Source: Beroe ovata (lineage: Eukaryota > Ctenophora > Nuda > Beroida > Beroidae). Taken from it: 60,817 nucleotides of DNA. How positions within the stretch are numbered: the first letter of the stretch is position 1; the number at the start of each line of letters is the position of its first letter. Made by a program: the position numbers and the translations under genes. Location of the stretch: assembly GCA_946803715.1 (NCBI GenBank), contig CAMPET010000023.1, positions 131,190-192,006 on the forward strand, written 5' to 3'. Positions 10,154 through 25,100 of this stretch are shown in pieces. A model generated the notes under the pieces. That model was not told the origin of the DNA, did no database searches, and worked only from the letters and a program-made list of their open reading frames with translations.

Positions 10154-13100
10154 CTAATAGTTACAGCACTCGTACTCGTAGTTTTCGGCCCCTAGCCCGA
10201 CAAAACCGAGTTGCTGCACCCCCGAACTTCCCTGCTTTCTCCACTTCCGGAACCTAGCGAGATCTTTGCGTGTCACCATACCGACGGCTTTGTTATCCTC
10301 GTTAACTATCACTAAGTGTCTGCGAGAGAGTGAGAGACATGATCGTGTGATACATCGTGCGATATATGTACTGTGGCAGAACTCGAATAATGATCATATT
10401 CCGCTGATATCAACGCCCTCAAATATAGATCCTATGGGCGTGTACTTATCCATCTCTCTATATGCCAGTAGATAACTTGAATGTCAGTAGTGAACATGAG
10501 TTACTAAGTTATCCATATAATGCTAAGTTACCCCTATGCTAAGTTACTCCTGGAATCAAGGATCACGATGGGGAAATTGGAGCCTACTTACGCATCATGA
10601 GCATCATAAGTAGTCGCAGCGAGATAAAGAGACATGCGCGCGACTTCCTCAGGACTCTGACTTGTTTCGGAGAATTCTTACTGCTGCAGTTTAGCTGACC
10701 CCCACAATAAATGACTTAGTAATGGGTTTTCCATAGATCCTCGACGAATATTTGCCTCGCCCAATCGCAGATTATGTGATTTTGATGCTAGCATGATAAG
10801 CTATCACAATTACATAATTGTCTGGTCATTAAAAATCGTGCTTAAAGTTGTAATATATTTTGAGCTGTCGATGTAACAACTCGCTTGTTTAAAGTATCGC
10901 GATTTGTTATATATGTTGTTGCTCGGACTTCATAATATTATGACGCCTTCATAATGTTGCCGCTTCACGTAATACCTACTTCTTTACCATTCCCTCTACT
11001 TCAGTCGTACCTAAATTTAGGCGAAACATCCTCAATTTTTCCTGTAACCTCGCCGCTCAAGATTTTTTCTTGATAGAAACACAGCGATAGCAGCAGCAAT
11101 TCACCTTAGACCCATGCTTCTGAATAGGTTGAATATCCTTGAAAAGGATACACTTTCATTACACGTGTAGGGAGACAGGTTTATAAACTGTCTCAAGTCC
11201 ATCTTCAGTCTCATGTGACTTTCTGGAATGTCTTCAGCCACTTTCTAAAAGAGAGACGTCTCATTTGGGCTATGATAGTATAATAGCAGTCACTCTGCAG
11301 CTCAAAGTGTCTTTTTCGACACTAACAAATCACAAAAAGGTACTGAATCTTCGTACTCAAATTCACCTCAATAGTTGGGTATCTGGGGTAGACATCCCTG
11401 AAGTCATCAGCGCTCACATCACCGTACTGATGCATCGTGTCCTCATCAAAATATGCCTGAAATCCGAGATATTCGTAAGAAAATTCTCATTCTATTCATG
11501 AACACCTGCCATCATAATTTGTGTAGAGTCCCAGAGTCCGATGATGATAGTACAATGTACAATGTACAATGTACACTCACACACATACAGTTACACATAC
11601 ACACACTCACACACTGACACACATACACACTCACTCACACTCAGTCTCACTCACACACACACATACACACAAACACACACTCACACACACACACATAAAC
11701 AAACACACACTTACCCTCTTCATGAGAAGGAGAATGAGTTGTTCCCTTGTGATGAGACCCATGAACTGCCCAAAATGGGACACATCTGGGTCAACTGGTA
11801 CCTGCAGTAATAGGCCTCAATTATAGTTATTCGCATGGTAAGCGCTCGCTAAAATTGGACACAAATTGCGCCCGAGATGTTGTCAAATTTTAAGCCCTGC
11901 TCTCGTCATTTATATAGATTCATTGTCGCTGCAGTTGAATCATTGTTACTTTTTTGACCACTGTCACTGAGAATAAACTCAACATCGCCTCTAAGTTACA
12001 TAGAAATTCCGCCATTCTCCACCAGATATTATCCAATCTAGAAGATAAACTCTAAATAAACTCTAGACAACCTCGAGATAAACTCTAGACAACCTCTAGC
12101 TCCCCCTCACCTGACAAACAACTGGGAATCCGTTGTGCGTCGTGCTTTTCAGCATATCGACAATCTTCCCAACACTTTCAATTGCAACAAAACACTTTAC
12201 CGGGGTACTCTTGATGTTCCCCGCTGAAATGAAACCGAGTGTGAGACCCTGACAAACTGAATGTGTAATGTACATTGTATACGGTGTGATGTACAATGAA
12301 TACGGTGTAATGTAACATGTATACGGTGCAATGTACAATGTATATTGTACAATGTACATTGCATAGGTAGTGTGAAGTGTGTATGAGGCACGCTGGGCTC
12401 ACTCCATTTCACTGACTGGACACGTTTGTGTGATGAAAAGAGTGCTTTGAGGAGCTTTTATAAATCACGAATAATAACTAGCCGCTGATAAGTGGCCACT
12501 GGCCAAGATTTCTCTGTGATTCTGGGGAAGTGGAAGTAAACAGTTCATTATGCTTCAAGGCCAATATTCAACTCATATACGGGCACGTTCGCTCCGCTCA
12601 GCACTTCTCATCAGTTTTCATGCCAGCGCTGCTAACATATCAATGAGCTCTGTCTGTCTATAATTTGACAGTTACATGTGACAGTCACCAACAAGCGACA
12701 TCAACCTCCTCCATAATCACTCATGATTATCACATAAATGATAATGCTGGACAAGGGGAGAGGGGCAGATACAGATTCTGTGATACTTAGCGTAGTATAA
12801 CATAACATATACCACCAGCTCCCCCTTTCTCATGATTATACGAATACAATATATATATAACACCCCCTACTACCTTCCCTCGCCAGAGCTCTTGCCAGAA
12901 TTACCTTATCTTGCTGCATGATATATTTAGTTATATTCCCACTGCTAGTATATTCGTAGCTTGGTATATCCAAGTTAATCGTACGTTTACAACGTCTATT
13001 AAACGTGCTGTCGCGTATAATCCCGTTCGCTATTGTATTTCTAAAGACTACCACTACAACGACGCCAAACGCCCAATTTCGCTCGCATCACTGCTCATAG

Positions 13101-16100
13101 GATGTATCATCGTGGACTGTGGAGTGCAGTGAGTGCCAGCAACTATGACATTAAATAAATATAGTACTTGAATATAACATATATGGTCTACACATAATTA
13201 TTTGAGTTACAATTATAATCCACGCGATGAATTTCCTTTGTCATGATAGTTCGTGACATGTGTAATTCATACCCGCCAGTTTTGTCTTTTTGCTGAGCCG
13301 CGCGTTGATTACTCAATGATGCTGTTGTTGATGGATTTCAATTGTGTTGCTCATTCTCTATAATATGGTTGCTGTTGTTCTTTTGTTTAATCTATTGTTT
13401 ATTGTGTTCGGCCTCATATCTCCTGACAGGAAGGATTGGGTTTGTCAGACCTCTGTTTTTGTTAGAGTGGGGTATGATCCGTGGATCTCTCTCTCTATCT
13501 CCCAGCTCTTCCCCTTTCCTGAAGCTAGACCAATTACCAAACAATTACACACCAATTAGAGAAGAAAGACACACCATCGTGGAACCATACTTTTGTGTGT
13601 GTGTGTGTGTGTGTGTGTGGGACAGGGTGTGTGTGTTTGTGTGTGCGTAAATAGGTGTGTGAGTGTGTGTAAAAATAACAAAAAGATCTGCCCGAATATC
13701 TTAGTAATATTGCTCATCACAAACACTAACAGAGAGCATCATGTAAATTGGGCTCAGGGGGTGGCCATAAAGCTGTATTTGCTATACTAATTATGTAGGA
13801 CTCATTAGATGACTTGCAGACTGAAATTGTGTCACGCTATCTCGTATCTTGAAAATATCTTGAAAATACTACATCATTTATCGCTGGTAGGTTCATCTTG
13901 TTTAATAGTTGCTACCTACTATAACAGGAAATCGCGTGTATATCTGGGACTCTAGGAGATATGTATAGGTGTCTCTATACAGTACCTATACATCACTCAC
14001 TATAGTGTAGTTCAGAAGGTGAAAATGAATTTTCGTAAAAGAAATACTTTGAAAGTGGCCATTAAGTTGAAGCATAATCAAATTATGTCACGTACCTACC
14101 CACTATCCCCTATACTCATGATAACACTGAATATTACAACAAGTAATAGTAATACAATTAACGAAATATGAAGTGTGTTACTCGCAATATAAAGTTAACC
14201 GGATCTCTTGTTAGCATCATTATCCTTATCTCTATGTCTCCCCAATCCGCTATATTGGGTTGATTATTCAGCTTTGCGATAAATGACCAATCAAAAGTCG
14301 TGTCACTTTTAACTCTTTCCATTTCTTATCCGCGTGTCGTTTATGTAATCTCAGCAAATGTAGACGATACACCTAGTGACACAAGCTCGACACCTCACAT
14401 CTAAAAATAAATAGAATTTTCACCGATTTCTGAATTCTAAATGAGCTTGCCCCAAAAATCCCCCAGAATCGGTTCTGCGTTCAAAAATACACATAAATTC
14501 CCCCAATTCTGTTAGCGAAAATGAATTTGGCGGTTTTTTGGTTTCACTGTGTCCCACTGATTTTACGTCTTTTTGTAGGTGGTGCGCACGTCATCTCAGC
14601 CAAGCTGGTTACCAGCTTGTTTTTTGCGGATTCCCTTTCCTCCTGCTACATAAAGCTCGTATATGATAAAGCTCGTTTATGTTATCATATATACCTAGAA
14701 CACTCACGCATAAACATCTATAACATGCTCATAGATAGATTGTTTAACGTAGTGCTCATTGAAGCATGGACTAAGATGAAGGACAATATATAGGTTACAG
14801 TGTAACCAACAGCTGATATATACCGAACCTATATAACTCACATACGTATAAACTCATAGATTATCCTCACCATAATAAGGGCGTGTCTCAAACACACACA
14901 CACACGACTATAATATGTGACATGTATGACAGTCATACGCTTATGCCGAGGCTTTTGTCATGTTCATATAATGCTAATACGAGGTTACCCTTGTCGTTTA
15001 TAACCTCCAACTTGTCATATTTCTTTCACTCTCATCTTGAATGAGCAACTTGGTAATTTGTCATGACGCATAGTTAAACGTTTTATTAGCCGATCACAGA
15101 AAATTATAAGCTTAGCTTTCATATTACTACTATACGAAGCACGCCTGATTCATATTTAACAACCCATGATATTTATGAAATTAAGACAGCCTGATTAGGC
15201 ACCAGAAGATAGTTACAGGATAGTTACAGGATAGTGACAGGATAGTGAGAGGATAGTTACAGGAAAGGATTGCTACAAGTAATAAACTAGGAGAAAACTA
15301 AACAGTTGCTATGACCGTGACATGCAACAACCTATCTTTAACCTATATTTACAACAGGATTTTCTCACACAAAAACGTCTTTTTGAGCCGAAGTTACTTA
15401 TCCGTCATCATACTATGTCATCACTACTCAGTTCTCCAATGGAGAATCTCCAAGCATGCTCAAGGCGGAAGTTACTGCGGGTTTGAAAGTTTATATGGTT
15501 TTCACAGTTACGCATTATAACACTCGCTAAGTTGTCTTTTCAGTGCAGTTTTCTACCTGATGCGTGTATAAGCTCTTTCGTTTTGTGTTCTATAGGGTCA
15601 CGCCCTGTTATTTCACTAGAAATTTTTTCTTCGATCCCTCATCACGTAACATGATAGAGATAGTGAGACTCCATTATAGAAACCAACCGACAAAAAGTTG
15701 TTGAAAGGATCGTCGGGAATGAAATAGTTATCGCTTCCAAAACGTAATATCTCGGCTCTGAAAAAAAAACTGAAGAATGCATTTTTTGTATTGTATCACT
15801 TAAATTTGGAGCTCTTCTCAACAACACAGATATACCACACCTTTACAGCTTTATTTCTTCAGAAATTCTTCAGAATTGAGGAAGCGCCTTGCTCCGACAA
15901 ACAGCGAAAATAAAACGCGATCATTTCGATTATAGTAGCTATCCACGCGTGTTTCTCTTATCTTAAAACTATCTCAGTGAGGGTCTGCTCCTAGCTTGAT
16001 CCATACCATTGGATAATGGAAGTATGATTCACGGATGAACTCTGGTCAGTCTCAAGAGCAAAATGACCAGATCTAATAGGGCATAATTCATGTCTGCCTA

Positions 16101-19100
16101 ACTGTCCATGATAGGCTCGTGTGTTATTCTCCATGAATTACAGCTGCAGTAGGAGTCACGTATTATTGAGAGCAGTGAGTATAGTTGTGTGCACTGTAGC
16201 CTGCTCCAGAAATGCAGATGATTCTGATTCTGATCTACTGGATTAGTAGAAAAATTTCGCCAAAACACATTGTGATTCTGATCTATAATTTTGGCAAATG
16301 TTGATTCATCAAATTCAATTGGCCAAAGCAGCTCTATATTTGTGCAGCTGGGTGTTGTTGTCTGATGTAAATTAGTGGTAGACATGGTAGACACATGGTT
16401 TGCATGGTAGACAGAATCACAAATACTGTCGTGACAGTATTATGACCGACAACATCCTGTGACTATGAGACATGTGTCTGTCAATATGTCTGTCATTGTT
16501 CTGCAGTCTGATACAAAAAGTTAGTGAGCCCATGACATCACCATAATACGGACTTATAAATAGTGATCGCGATGTCTTTACAAATGCTCTGAGGAGAATA
16601 GGCTCATTATTAGAGACAACGTAATGTCGATGCACTTTACACGGTCAGAATTTGGTCAGAGTTTACATGACTTTTAGCAGCTGCAGATGGGATCATCTGT
16701 CACTGTATGTCGTATGATGATTGATGATAATCCGACTTCAGATGGTAATACGACTTCATTCAGTCTAGCCTGCATCTGCTCAACCACAGTTGTTCTGTCT
16801 TTCAATAGTTATGTCACTCCTATCAGCGATCATGATCATAGTGAGTGTCTCTGCATTCTGCTGTAACCTGCCCGGATTTTTATTTTTTCTTCAAAATGTG
16901 GAAACGTTTTTTGTGCATCCGGACTCATGCAAAGATACACCAGAAAAAAATTGAAAAGTTCAGGGGTGGGGCAGGCCGTTTCCATGGTGACGGAGCTCCT
17001 GTAGCTCTTATTCTGTCCCTGTAGCACTGTAGCAGCACTGCAGCCATAACAACCATGTCATATCATGAATAGGATTCACCACTACGTTTTCTGGAGAAAA
17101 TACTGCTGACACAGTGACACACATACTAGATAGGTAAGGGAGAGAATACCTAAAATCAAAATATAGATGCATTATAGCTTGGATCATGCTGTGAAGAGTC
17201 CTAGGCTCACCTCGCGTCAGAGTATGGGAAAATCACTGCAGTGGCTTTGAGCGCGTCCACAAGTTTTTTTTGGAACTCTTCCATCACTGACTTCACAGAA
17301 AAAGAGTTTTGTCAGACTACTTTATGACAAGGGAGAACTATTAATATACCATAATATTTTTCAGTGCTTGTTGATTTTACGCGTGCTCTGTGTACTGTGT
17401 AGTGCACACACGGATGGCGAATAATAATTATTTTCCTGATGACATCGCACTGTCTTTAACCAATATAATAGCTATGGAAAGAGCTAGCGTGTAAAAATTA
17501 TAGAAAAACTGGATTAAACCTGGAACAGGGTTGTACAGGTCTATTTCTATTATCATGTTGATTAAACTGGGTTTTTTATTATTATACCCACACAAACTCC
17601 AATATATATATGAAAAAAGAAGACCATGAAAGAGTTATGGTAGCACGCTGTCAGGAGTTTTTTCTTGAAGGTCATAAATTATAGTTTCTTCGGAGAGTTA
17701 GGCTCATATTTTGCTGAAGTAAAAATTTGTCTTGGAAACTTTTATCCATCAACAACAGCGAGGTATTTCCATTTATTGAGGATAACGAAACTTTTCTCCT
17801 CTGCACTTTCCAAAGCGCTGCGCGTTACATCTGACAACTTGTAACCTTGTAGATATATCACGTAACAATCTATAGCGTTACTCGTAACATCCTGTGTCGT
17901 TACTCATTGTTTAGCATAATTAAAACGTGTTACTTTTTTGAATTTTCGGACAGACTAAATATTCATATCATATATTTTTGTCTCGGTCTCCAAATCCTGT
18001 TGTATTCAGACAGTGTAAAAACATATGTGAACCTAGTGTCAAGCATAATGCCTATGATCTCGTCTAAATCGTTAGACTATCGTACGGCTCCTTGGATATC
18101 GATTTGCATTTTACAAATATTCGAATATTTCACACATTTATATTTGTCATCAGAAATTTAACGAATTTCCGATGGTCAGTGCATGTTGAATAGTTCATAC
18201 AGTACCTTTTGCCGGTATAAATGATTTGGATGTAAACAGAATCCTAGATTTCCAATGGTATTTTTCCACAAAAACAGGATCAGGCTGCATACTCTTACAC
18301 CTGTATTTTGTCCAACGGTTAAACTTGAGATTGGAAAACCCTTATAGACTTTTCCACCCTGATTTCCGCAGAATGGTACACTGAGTTCCGCATATATACG
18401 TCTGATTTCACACTGCTGCACAGTCATGCAAAACTCTTATATCACTGTCATGTAAAACGTACAGTCCATGCGTTGTTTTATCTGAAAAAATCAGTGTGCT
18501 TTTTGAAAAAAAGGATATTTGTACTAATACAGCCTAACATAATTTATCCAGTATGACAATTGTTAACGATATCGTTATATCGTGGAAGTGTTTAACGTGT
18601 TTCAGCTAATTAGACATTGACAGAATAGTTTTTCCAGGGTGTATAACTGCAGTTCATCCCAACAATTTCTTTCCTAAGGCTTTATTACCCTTTTTAGATT
18701 TTTAAAATACCTTTTTTGTTCATCGCAGGTTTGATTTAGGGTAGAATAAGCTGTTTTTTTATAGCTCTGCCTTTTTTCAAGGATGGTTTTAAGAAAAGGT
18801 CACTCTGATCCCTCGATGGATGAAGTGAGCCTTGAGGCTTTTAGCTTGAACAATTCCTCTGAATGTGCGAAAAAAAGCTGTGTTGCGAGAAAAGCTATTC
18901 GGAGCTATTAGAGCTATAATGTATGATATGGAAGATATAGCGCTACAATAACTGCGAAATATTCGGAAGTCATGTCGCACAACCATTCACTTATATTTTC
19001 CCTCTAAAGTAGGTATATAGCTCTAACTAATCTATCATCCTAGAACTATGCTAGTATAATCAAGACAGTACTACTAACTTATACTAGAACAAAGCATACA

Positions 19101-22100
19101 TATCTCATTGCATATTATCTAGATGTAAGTTTATTTCCGCTCTACTCACGTTTTAGAATAGCTGCAGTACCTAGCACAAATCATGTTCACAGCAATGCTA
19201 TATACTCACTGATAATCATAATATATGATCGTGGTTTAAATCCGGCCATGGTACATCATCCTTTTCTTTGATACCCTCAATAGAGCCGCGCCCATCTATA
19301 TATTGAGATTTGAGAACCATACATTTTATAGTGTTCGTGATTCGGCAGTGATATAAATTGTTCATCATTTTGTGATCCCCGATTTTTTTGTCCAATTCTC
19401 CTCTTTTATCCTTGCATCCATTTATATCACGATTCGTTTTCCTTTTGGCTGACCGAATTCCTTTCTTTGACAGCACCGCGCAAATTTTACACACACCGCT
19501 GCGGATAATAACGCTAGTCGTCGAACATGGGGCTTACGCTTCCCAATTTGCAGGGACAGATCAAGAATCGTTAATTACAGCTGCCCACACGAACCTTCTT
19601 TCATACTTAACGATTTTCCTTAATCCTTCCCAACATCCGCGATTTTGATCTCTTTGACGCCGAGTTAATCCTAATCAGTTATCCTATGTACCATGATATT
19701 CGGCGGAGTGTACAGTATAATTGCTGCAGTTATGAGGAAGTATGCGTGTGTGCCCTCATGGGATTAGCGACGATTTCTCCAGGTTTAGTGGTAAAACTTA
19801 CGTGTGCAATATACACTCATCTTTTATCGTGAAACATATTTTGTTTGTCGCTATTGAATATAGTTGGAATTCGTACTGTGCAATGCATGGTGGACCAGCC
19901 AGAGCCGCGAAAACCTATGAAACAGGGCGTGGCCATACGAAGGATCTTCAAATCTTGGGCCAAACGTACTGACCCCTTGAGTCAACTTCTAAGTCATTTC
20001 GTTTTGAAATTTAAGTAACAAGTGGCGCTTTATGAATGAGCTACTATGCATGCAATAAGCAGGATCACTTTATTAGCCTTAACCCCATAATCCATATCGG
20101 CTCAAATATGTACCTGGTCTAGGATTGAACCGAGCTATATATGTCCTATACACATATCCCAGTGCGCATACAGATCTTAATCCCTGATTCCACGCCTGTT
20201 CATTTTGTGAGACCCGATCTCTGATCATAATAATTTATTCATCTCCAAATACCAATGCTTTTATGTATGAAATATGACCATTCACCTATAGCTATACTAT
20301 CATGCCGAGCAAACACACTCACCTGCAATAATATACACGTGCAATATATGCTTATTCAACGCTGTTAATTAGCTATAGAGCTGTTGCTCGTGCTACTGCA
20401 CTAGCATATGCGGACTATAGATGCGTTTTGTTTCGTTGTTCTAAGAGCCTAATTGGTGTATAATTATGTGCATTTGAAAGCATATAATATTCCCGCACTT
20501 TTTACTAATGGAAGAGCGCATAATTTAACTGTTATTCGAGGGTTGCGCAAGCGTGAAGTAGGCTATGAAAGACACAGGTCATTGCCCAAGCTTTTGTTGG
20601 AAACTCGGTGATTCTCCTCGGTGAAGATGAATGGGCAATTCTGAAACATGGCCAAGATTTCAGATCGGAATATAATACGCCCATTTCCTTATCTGACCGT
20701 GCTTAACGAATAGGGGGAGAGATATATATGGCAAGCGAATGACTAGCTTGATCTGTTTTAATCTTGCAACTCACGTCTCGGCCCACTTAGCAGTGCATAT
20801 AAAAGCAGAAATTCCTCCTCTTTTATGTTAAACTCAAATTTGGATGACGTTTAGACGTGTTTCTTTTACAATTATATACTTCCCAGCCCGATGTAAATCT
20901 CACAAACATCTATCCCGAGATGTAGGATCGAATGTTGCCACTCCACTGGAAGCACAAACATGAGAGGATACTGGACAGACTTGAATAGGACGGGACCGGA
21001 CGGGACCACTCTCTGCCGGACGAGATCGCTCGGTTCCCTGGCCCGGACATCATCCTACTCGTCGACAGACAGCCTGGTGAACCAGCCATCACCCCGAGCT
21101 GCAGAGACCAACCACATCATCAAGAGGCGCGGAAGTGCACCCGATAATAGCTGTGTTTTGCAGAGGGAGGAGGGCCGTACTCATTGTGATTACAACCACA
21201 ACAACCATTACAACTGGAGTCTGGGGACGAATCATCATCGTACAGCCACTGCAGCATCTGAACAAGGCCAGAACCATGATAATTTGAATAACCATGTACC
21301 GGACAGATGTAAAAGCCCACTAGATGACCGTGAGAATAACCCACCACGCCCTGAACCGGCCCACCCCGAACCACGCCCTGATCAAAGAGATCTCGAATCC
21401 TGTAACAGCTCAACGTCTCTCCTCCAACACCACCCTTTCAGCGTTCTAAAAACACGTGACTCAGTACAATTGATAAAACAGAACAACCTCCACAAGGTTG
21501 AGACTCCATCTGCCAGCAGCAGTAGTACTAGCTCACCCGCCTCACAGAGGTTCACGACCTACTCGCCCGTCCTTCGCCGAAAAAGAACATCAACATCCTC
21601 GACATCATCGGATAACGATGACAAGATGGGAGATGACATCGCCGAAACCAAAAAGACGAGTCGTCCGGTGAAACGACCGGTTGTAACAGAGGAAATGCTG
21701 GAAAAACACTCCCTACACTACCTCCTGATCAACAACTTCTTCATGTCAGATTCTGATGACTCCCTCGCAGGGAGTACGGTGAAGAAGAAGGTACGGTTCA
21801 ACACGGAACCGATTATCATCACGGAACGGAACACGTCGGAGTTCGTGTACATTGAGGCGGGCGCAGTGTTCCAGACCCGATGGGAAACCTTGGAACGGCA
21901 TGGGAATACCCTCCTCGGTGGAGACGAGAAGTGGGACTATTTCGACGAGGAGAAGGAGAGGTTCATTNCTCAACGTCTCTCCTCCAACACCACCCTTTCA
22001 GTGTTCTAAAAACACGTGACTCAGTACAGTTGATTAAACATAACAACCTCCACAAGGTCGAGTCTCCATCTGCCAGCAGCAGCAATTGTAGCTCACCCGC

Positions 22101-25100
22101 CTCACAGAGGTTCACGACCTACTCGCCCGTCCTTCGCCGAAAAAGAACATCGACATCCTCGACATCCTCGGAAAACGACGACAAGATAAGAGATGACATC
22201 GCCGAAATCAAGAGGTCGAGTCGTCCGGTGAAACGACCGGTTGTTACAGAGGAAATGCTGGAAAAACACTCCCTACACTACCTCCTAATCAACAACTTCT
22301 TCATGTCGGATTCTGATGACTCTCTCTCCGGAATTGCAGTGAAGAAGAAGGTACGGTTCAACACGGAACCGATAATCATCACGGAACGGAACATTTCGGA
22401 GTTCGTGTACATTGAGGCGGGCGCGGTGTTCCAGACCCGATGGGAAACCTTGGAACGGCATGGGAATACCCTCCTCGGTGGAGACGAAAAATGGGACTAT
22501 TTCGACGAGGAGAAGGAGAGGTTCATTTTCGATGTGATAAAGTGGATTCCATACGACCAGAAAGTGTACCCCGGGGTCCCAGATGAACCGATGTATGTGA
22601 AGCCTGAGTGTTTTGAGTCGGTTCTCTTCTACTATCAGGATCGAGAAAATACCTTGAGGTGTCCCAAGGGCGTGAAGAATGAGGTGTTCGTGGATACACT
22701 CAAGTTCTTCAAGATAAACTCGAGGGAGATGTCGCTCGGACCATATGAGCGTGGGACGGATGACCATTTCGATGATTTAGTCCCGAAGGATCCAAATACC
22801 ATACAGGCGAAATTGTTTCTCGTACTCTACCACAAGACTTCGGTAAAAACGAAAATCTATACGTTTTTCGATGTCTTGTTCATTTTGACTTCAGTCATCA
22901 GTTGTATCGTAGCAACCCTCCCTAGCAACCGGCCTCCCAACCTCGACGATGAAGCAACAGCATTCTTCAACAAATTCAGTGCAATCAAACTATTTGTCAT
23001 CATCGACGGTGTTTGCATGGTATGGTTTTTCATCCTCTTCATTCTCCACTTCATAGCAGCTCCTATCAAGATGAAATTCTTCTCATCCTTCCAAACGGTG
23101 ATAGACATTGTGATACTCATAGCGTTTTGTCTGTTCGTATCCGTGGCCCACACCGACCTATCAGATAGCACCCCTATCAAACACCTCCTCAGACTCACAT
23201 TCAGTTTCAGAATACTCCGACTATCACGGCACTCCCTCCTCCTTAACTCCCTTGGCATCGCTCTGAAGGAAGCATCCCGAGAACTGACCAACGTGACACT
23301 TTTCCTCTTCGTGATTGTCGTTCTGTTCGGATGTCTGGAGTATTTCATGGAGGTTAAGGAGCCCTCCCACCACGAACTGATATACACACCTGCCCCACCC
23401 CATGTCAACTGTACTGAGAACTGCACAGAGTACCACATCGCGACAGAATCGCCCCATCATGATGAGGAGGAGGAGACTTCGACCGAGGGTCATCTCAGTA
23501 TCCTAGAATACGTGTGGTGGAGTCTAATCACCATAACAACGGTAGGGTACGGCACACCGGACATTCACACCACGGCGGGTAAGATAGTTGGCGGGATGTG
23601 TGCTATCGCGGGTGTGCCACTGTTTGCCATTCCCATTCCCATCCTGAGCAAGCATTTGGAGAGGGTTTACCAGAGGGAAGTGAGGAAGAACGAGTGTATG
23701 AAGGACATGATGGCGGCTCTTGCTCGAGGGGGAAGTGAGGAGGAGGATAGTGAGGAAGAGGATGGCGAGGGGACGTGGACAAAAATAGTGGGGGAAAGGA
23801 GGAAAAGTATGGGGCCACAGTTTTCCATGACACATTTCCGAGCGTAGCATCTTACCCTTCGATGTGAATTATTGATTATTTTTACTCGACGCGCATAGGT
23901 TGATTGATTATTCTAGAACCTCTAACGGTTTAGTTTTAGAATTAACACTTCTAAAACTTTTTCTGAATTCTATTCTATTTGTGCACTATTATAATTGCGG
24001 GTTATACATTATTAATTACATGAAATATACTCATCATAACTCTTCTTCTCTGCTTTGACCTCAACATTCGTGCAAAAAAGGTCACTTTATCAAGGAACGC
24101 CCCATTCTCAAGTTACAGAACATGTTGAGCGAATGATGGGTGAAATTTATCACGAAGTCATACAATTAAATCAGCACACACTCATCTACTCAACACTCAG
24201 TTTCTACTCAACACTCACATTCAAATGTTCATACCTGTGAGTCGGAAGCTCTTGACAGGCGGGTCCCAGGGGAGCATAGGAACCTGCTTCAGGTTGATGT
24301 GTTCATCGTACAAACCTTCGTTAAAGTAATTACCGACGAACCTGTGACGGGAATTAAATGTGAACTTGGGAATAAGTAGCGATCATAACTTGGAGTTCGA
24401 AATTCCGGGTAGGTTTCAAAAGATGAGGAAGAGTTTCAAGTTAACCCCATGAAAATATCATAGCTTTTCCATTTCTCATTAGGAATTGAGTTCTCAACAT
24501 AGCGACATACCTGGCCGTCACCAGCGTCATCATGATGGGTAAACCGAATGTTATATTCCGAGTAGCCTCCATGATTATCACAGTCAGACTGATTGTCATT
24601 CTCGTTACACCTCCTGTGGTAGAGTTTATTGAAATTCAAGGTTAAAGTTGGAAGCTCGAAAATACCCGACTCAAACTGCACCTCACGGATGTATTTTGCC
24701 CACCCTCAATTCCTCAATACCAGATGTGCTGAGTTCTATTATTGAGAGTGTTAAAGGGCGCCGATTCTACGGAATAGCGGTTCCAGGCTACTTCAATCAC
24801 AGACACTCATTCCCGGGCAATAAGTATAACTATTATCAATTATGCACGACCCGAAGCTTGCTAGAGTAACCACTCTCTCTGTAAATAATGACTCATCTGT
24901 CACCCACAGATTGGATAATTTACCGAGCGAAGCTGTAATTTTATGTCAGAGATTGATGAAATGTATTATTTACAAGTACGGTCAGAATGGCGCGGGTGAT
25001 AGCTACCCTAGGCACTGATAGGAACAGTGCAGAATACACGAAATTACCTAAGAAGGAAGCAGCACCGATGAGTGCATACACCCCTGGATCTGACACCTTT

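Larger units (their letters stand above)
12224..20959. other. Long CLC intron (first part), no confident gene
   Basis: 8.7 kb, AT-rich. It holds a 21-22-bp minisatellite beside the acceptor, a GT microsatellite near 13594-13660, a five-unit 11-bp repeat at 15208-15262, a diverged dispersed-repeat copy near 14440-14650 and one weak exon candidate at 17211-17284. Remaining ORFs are short and lack splice context or family resemblance. Confidence 0.6.

Noticed and set aside
14521-14793. 90-codon plus-strand ORF in the CLC intron
   Set aside because: Overlaps a diverged dispersed repeat related to the HARS intron blocks. No splice sites or family resemblance.
16098-16394. 98-codon minus-strand ORF
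   Set aside because: Built on a short GATTCTGATCTA-type repetition, giving Asn/Gln/His-rich sequence; not protein-like and without splice context.
20117-20145. GGTTCAATCC, similar to a tRNA B box, on the minus strand
   Set aside because: No complementary T-stem, acceptor stem or A box could be drawn around it.
22285-23850. Long minus-strand ORFs under the Kv gene
   Set aside because: They mirror the strongly coding plus strand and show no domain or splice context.
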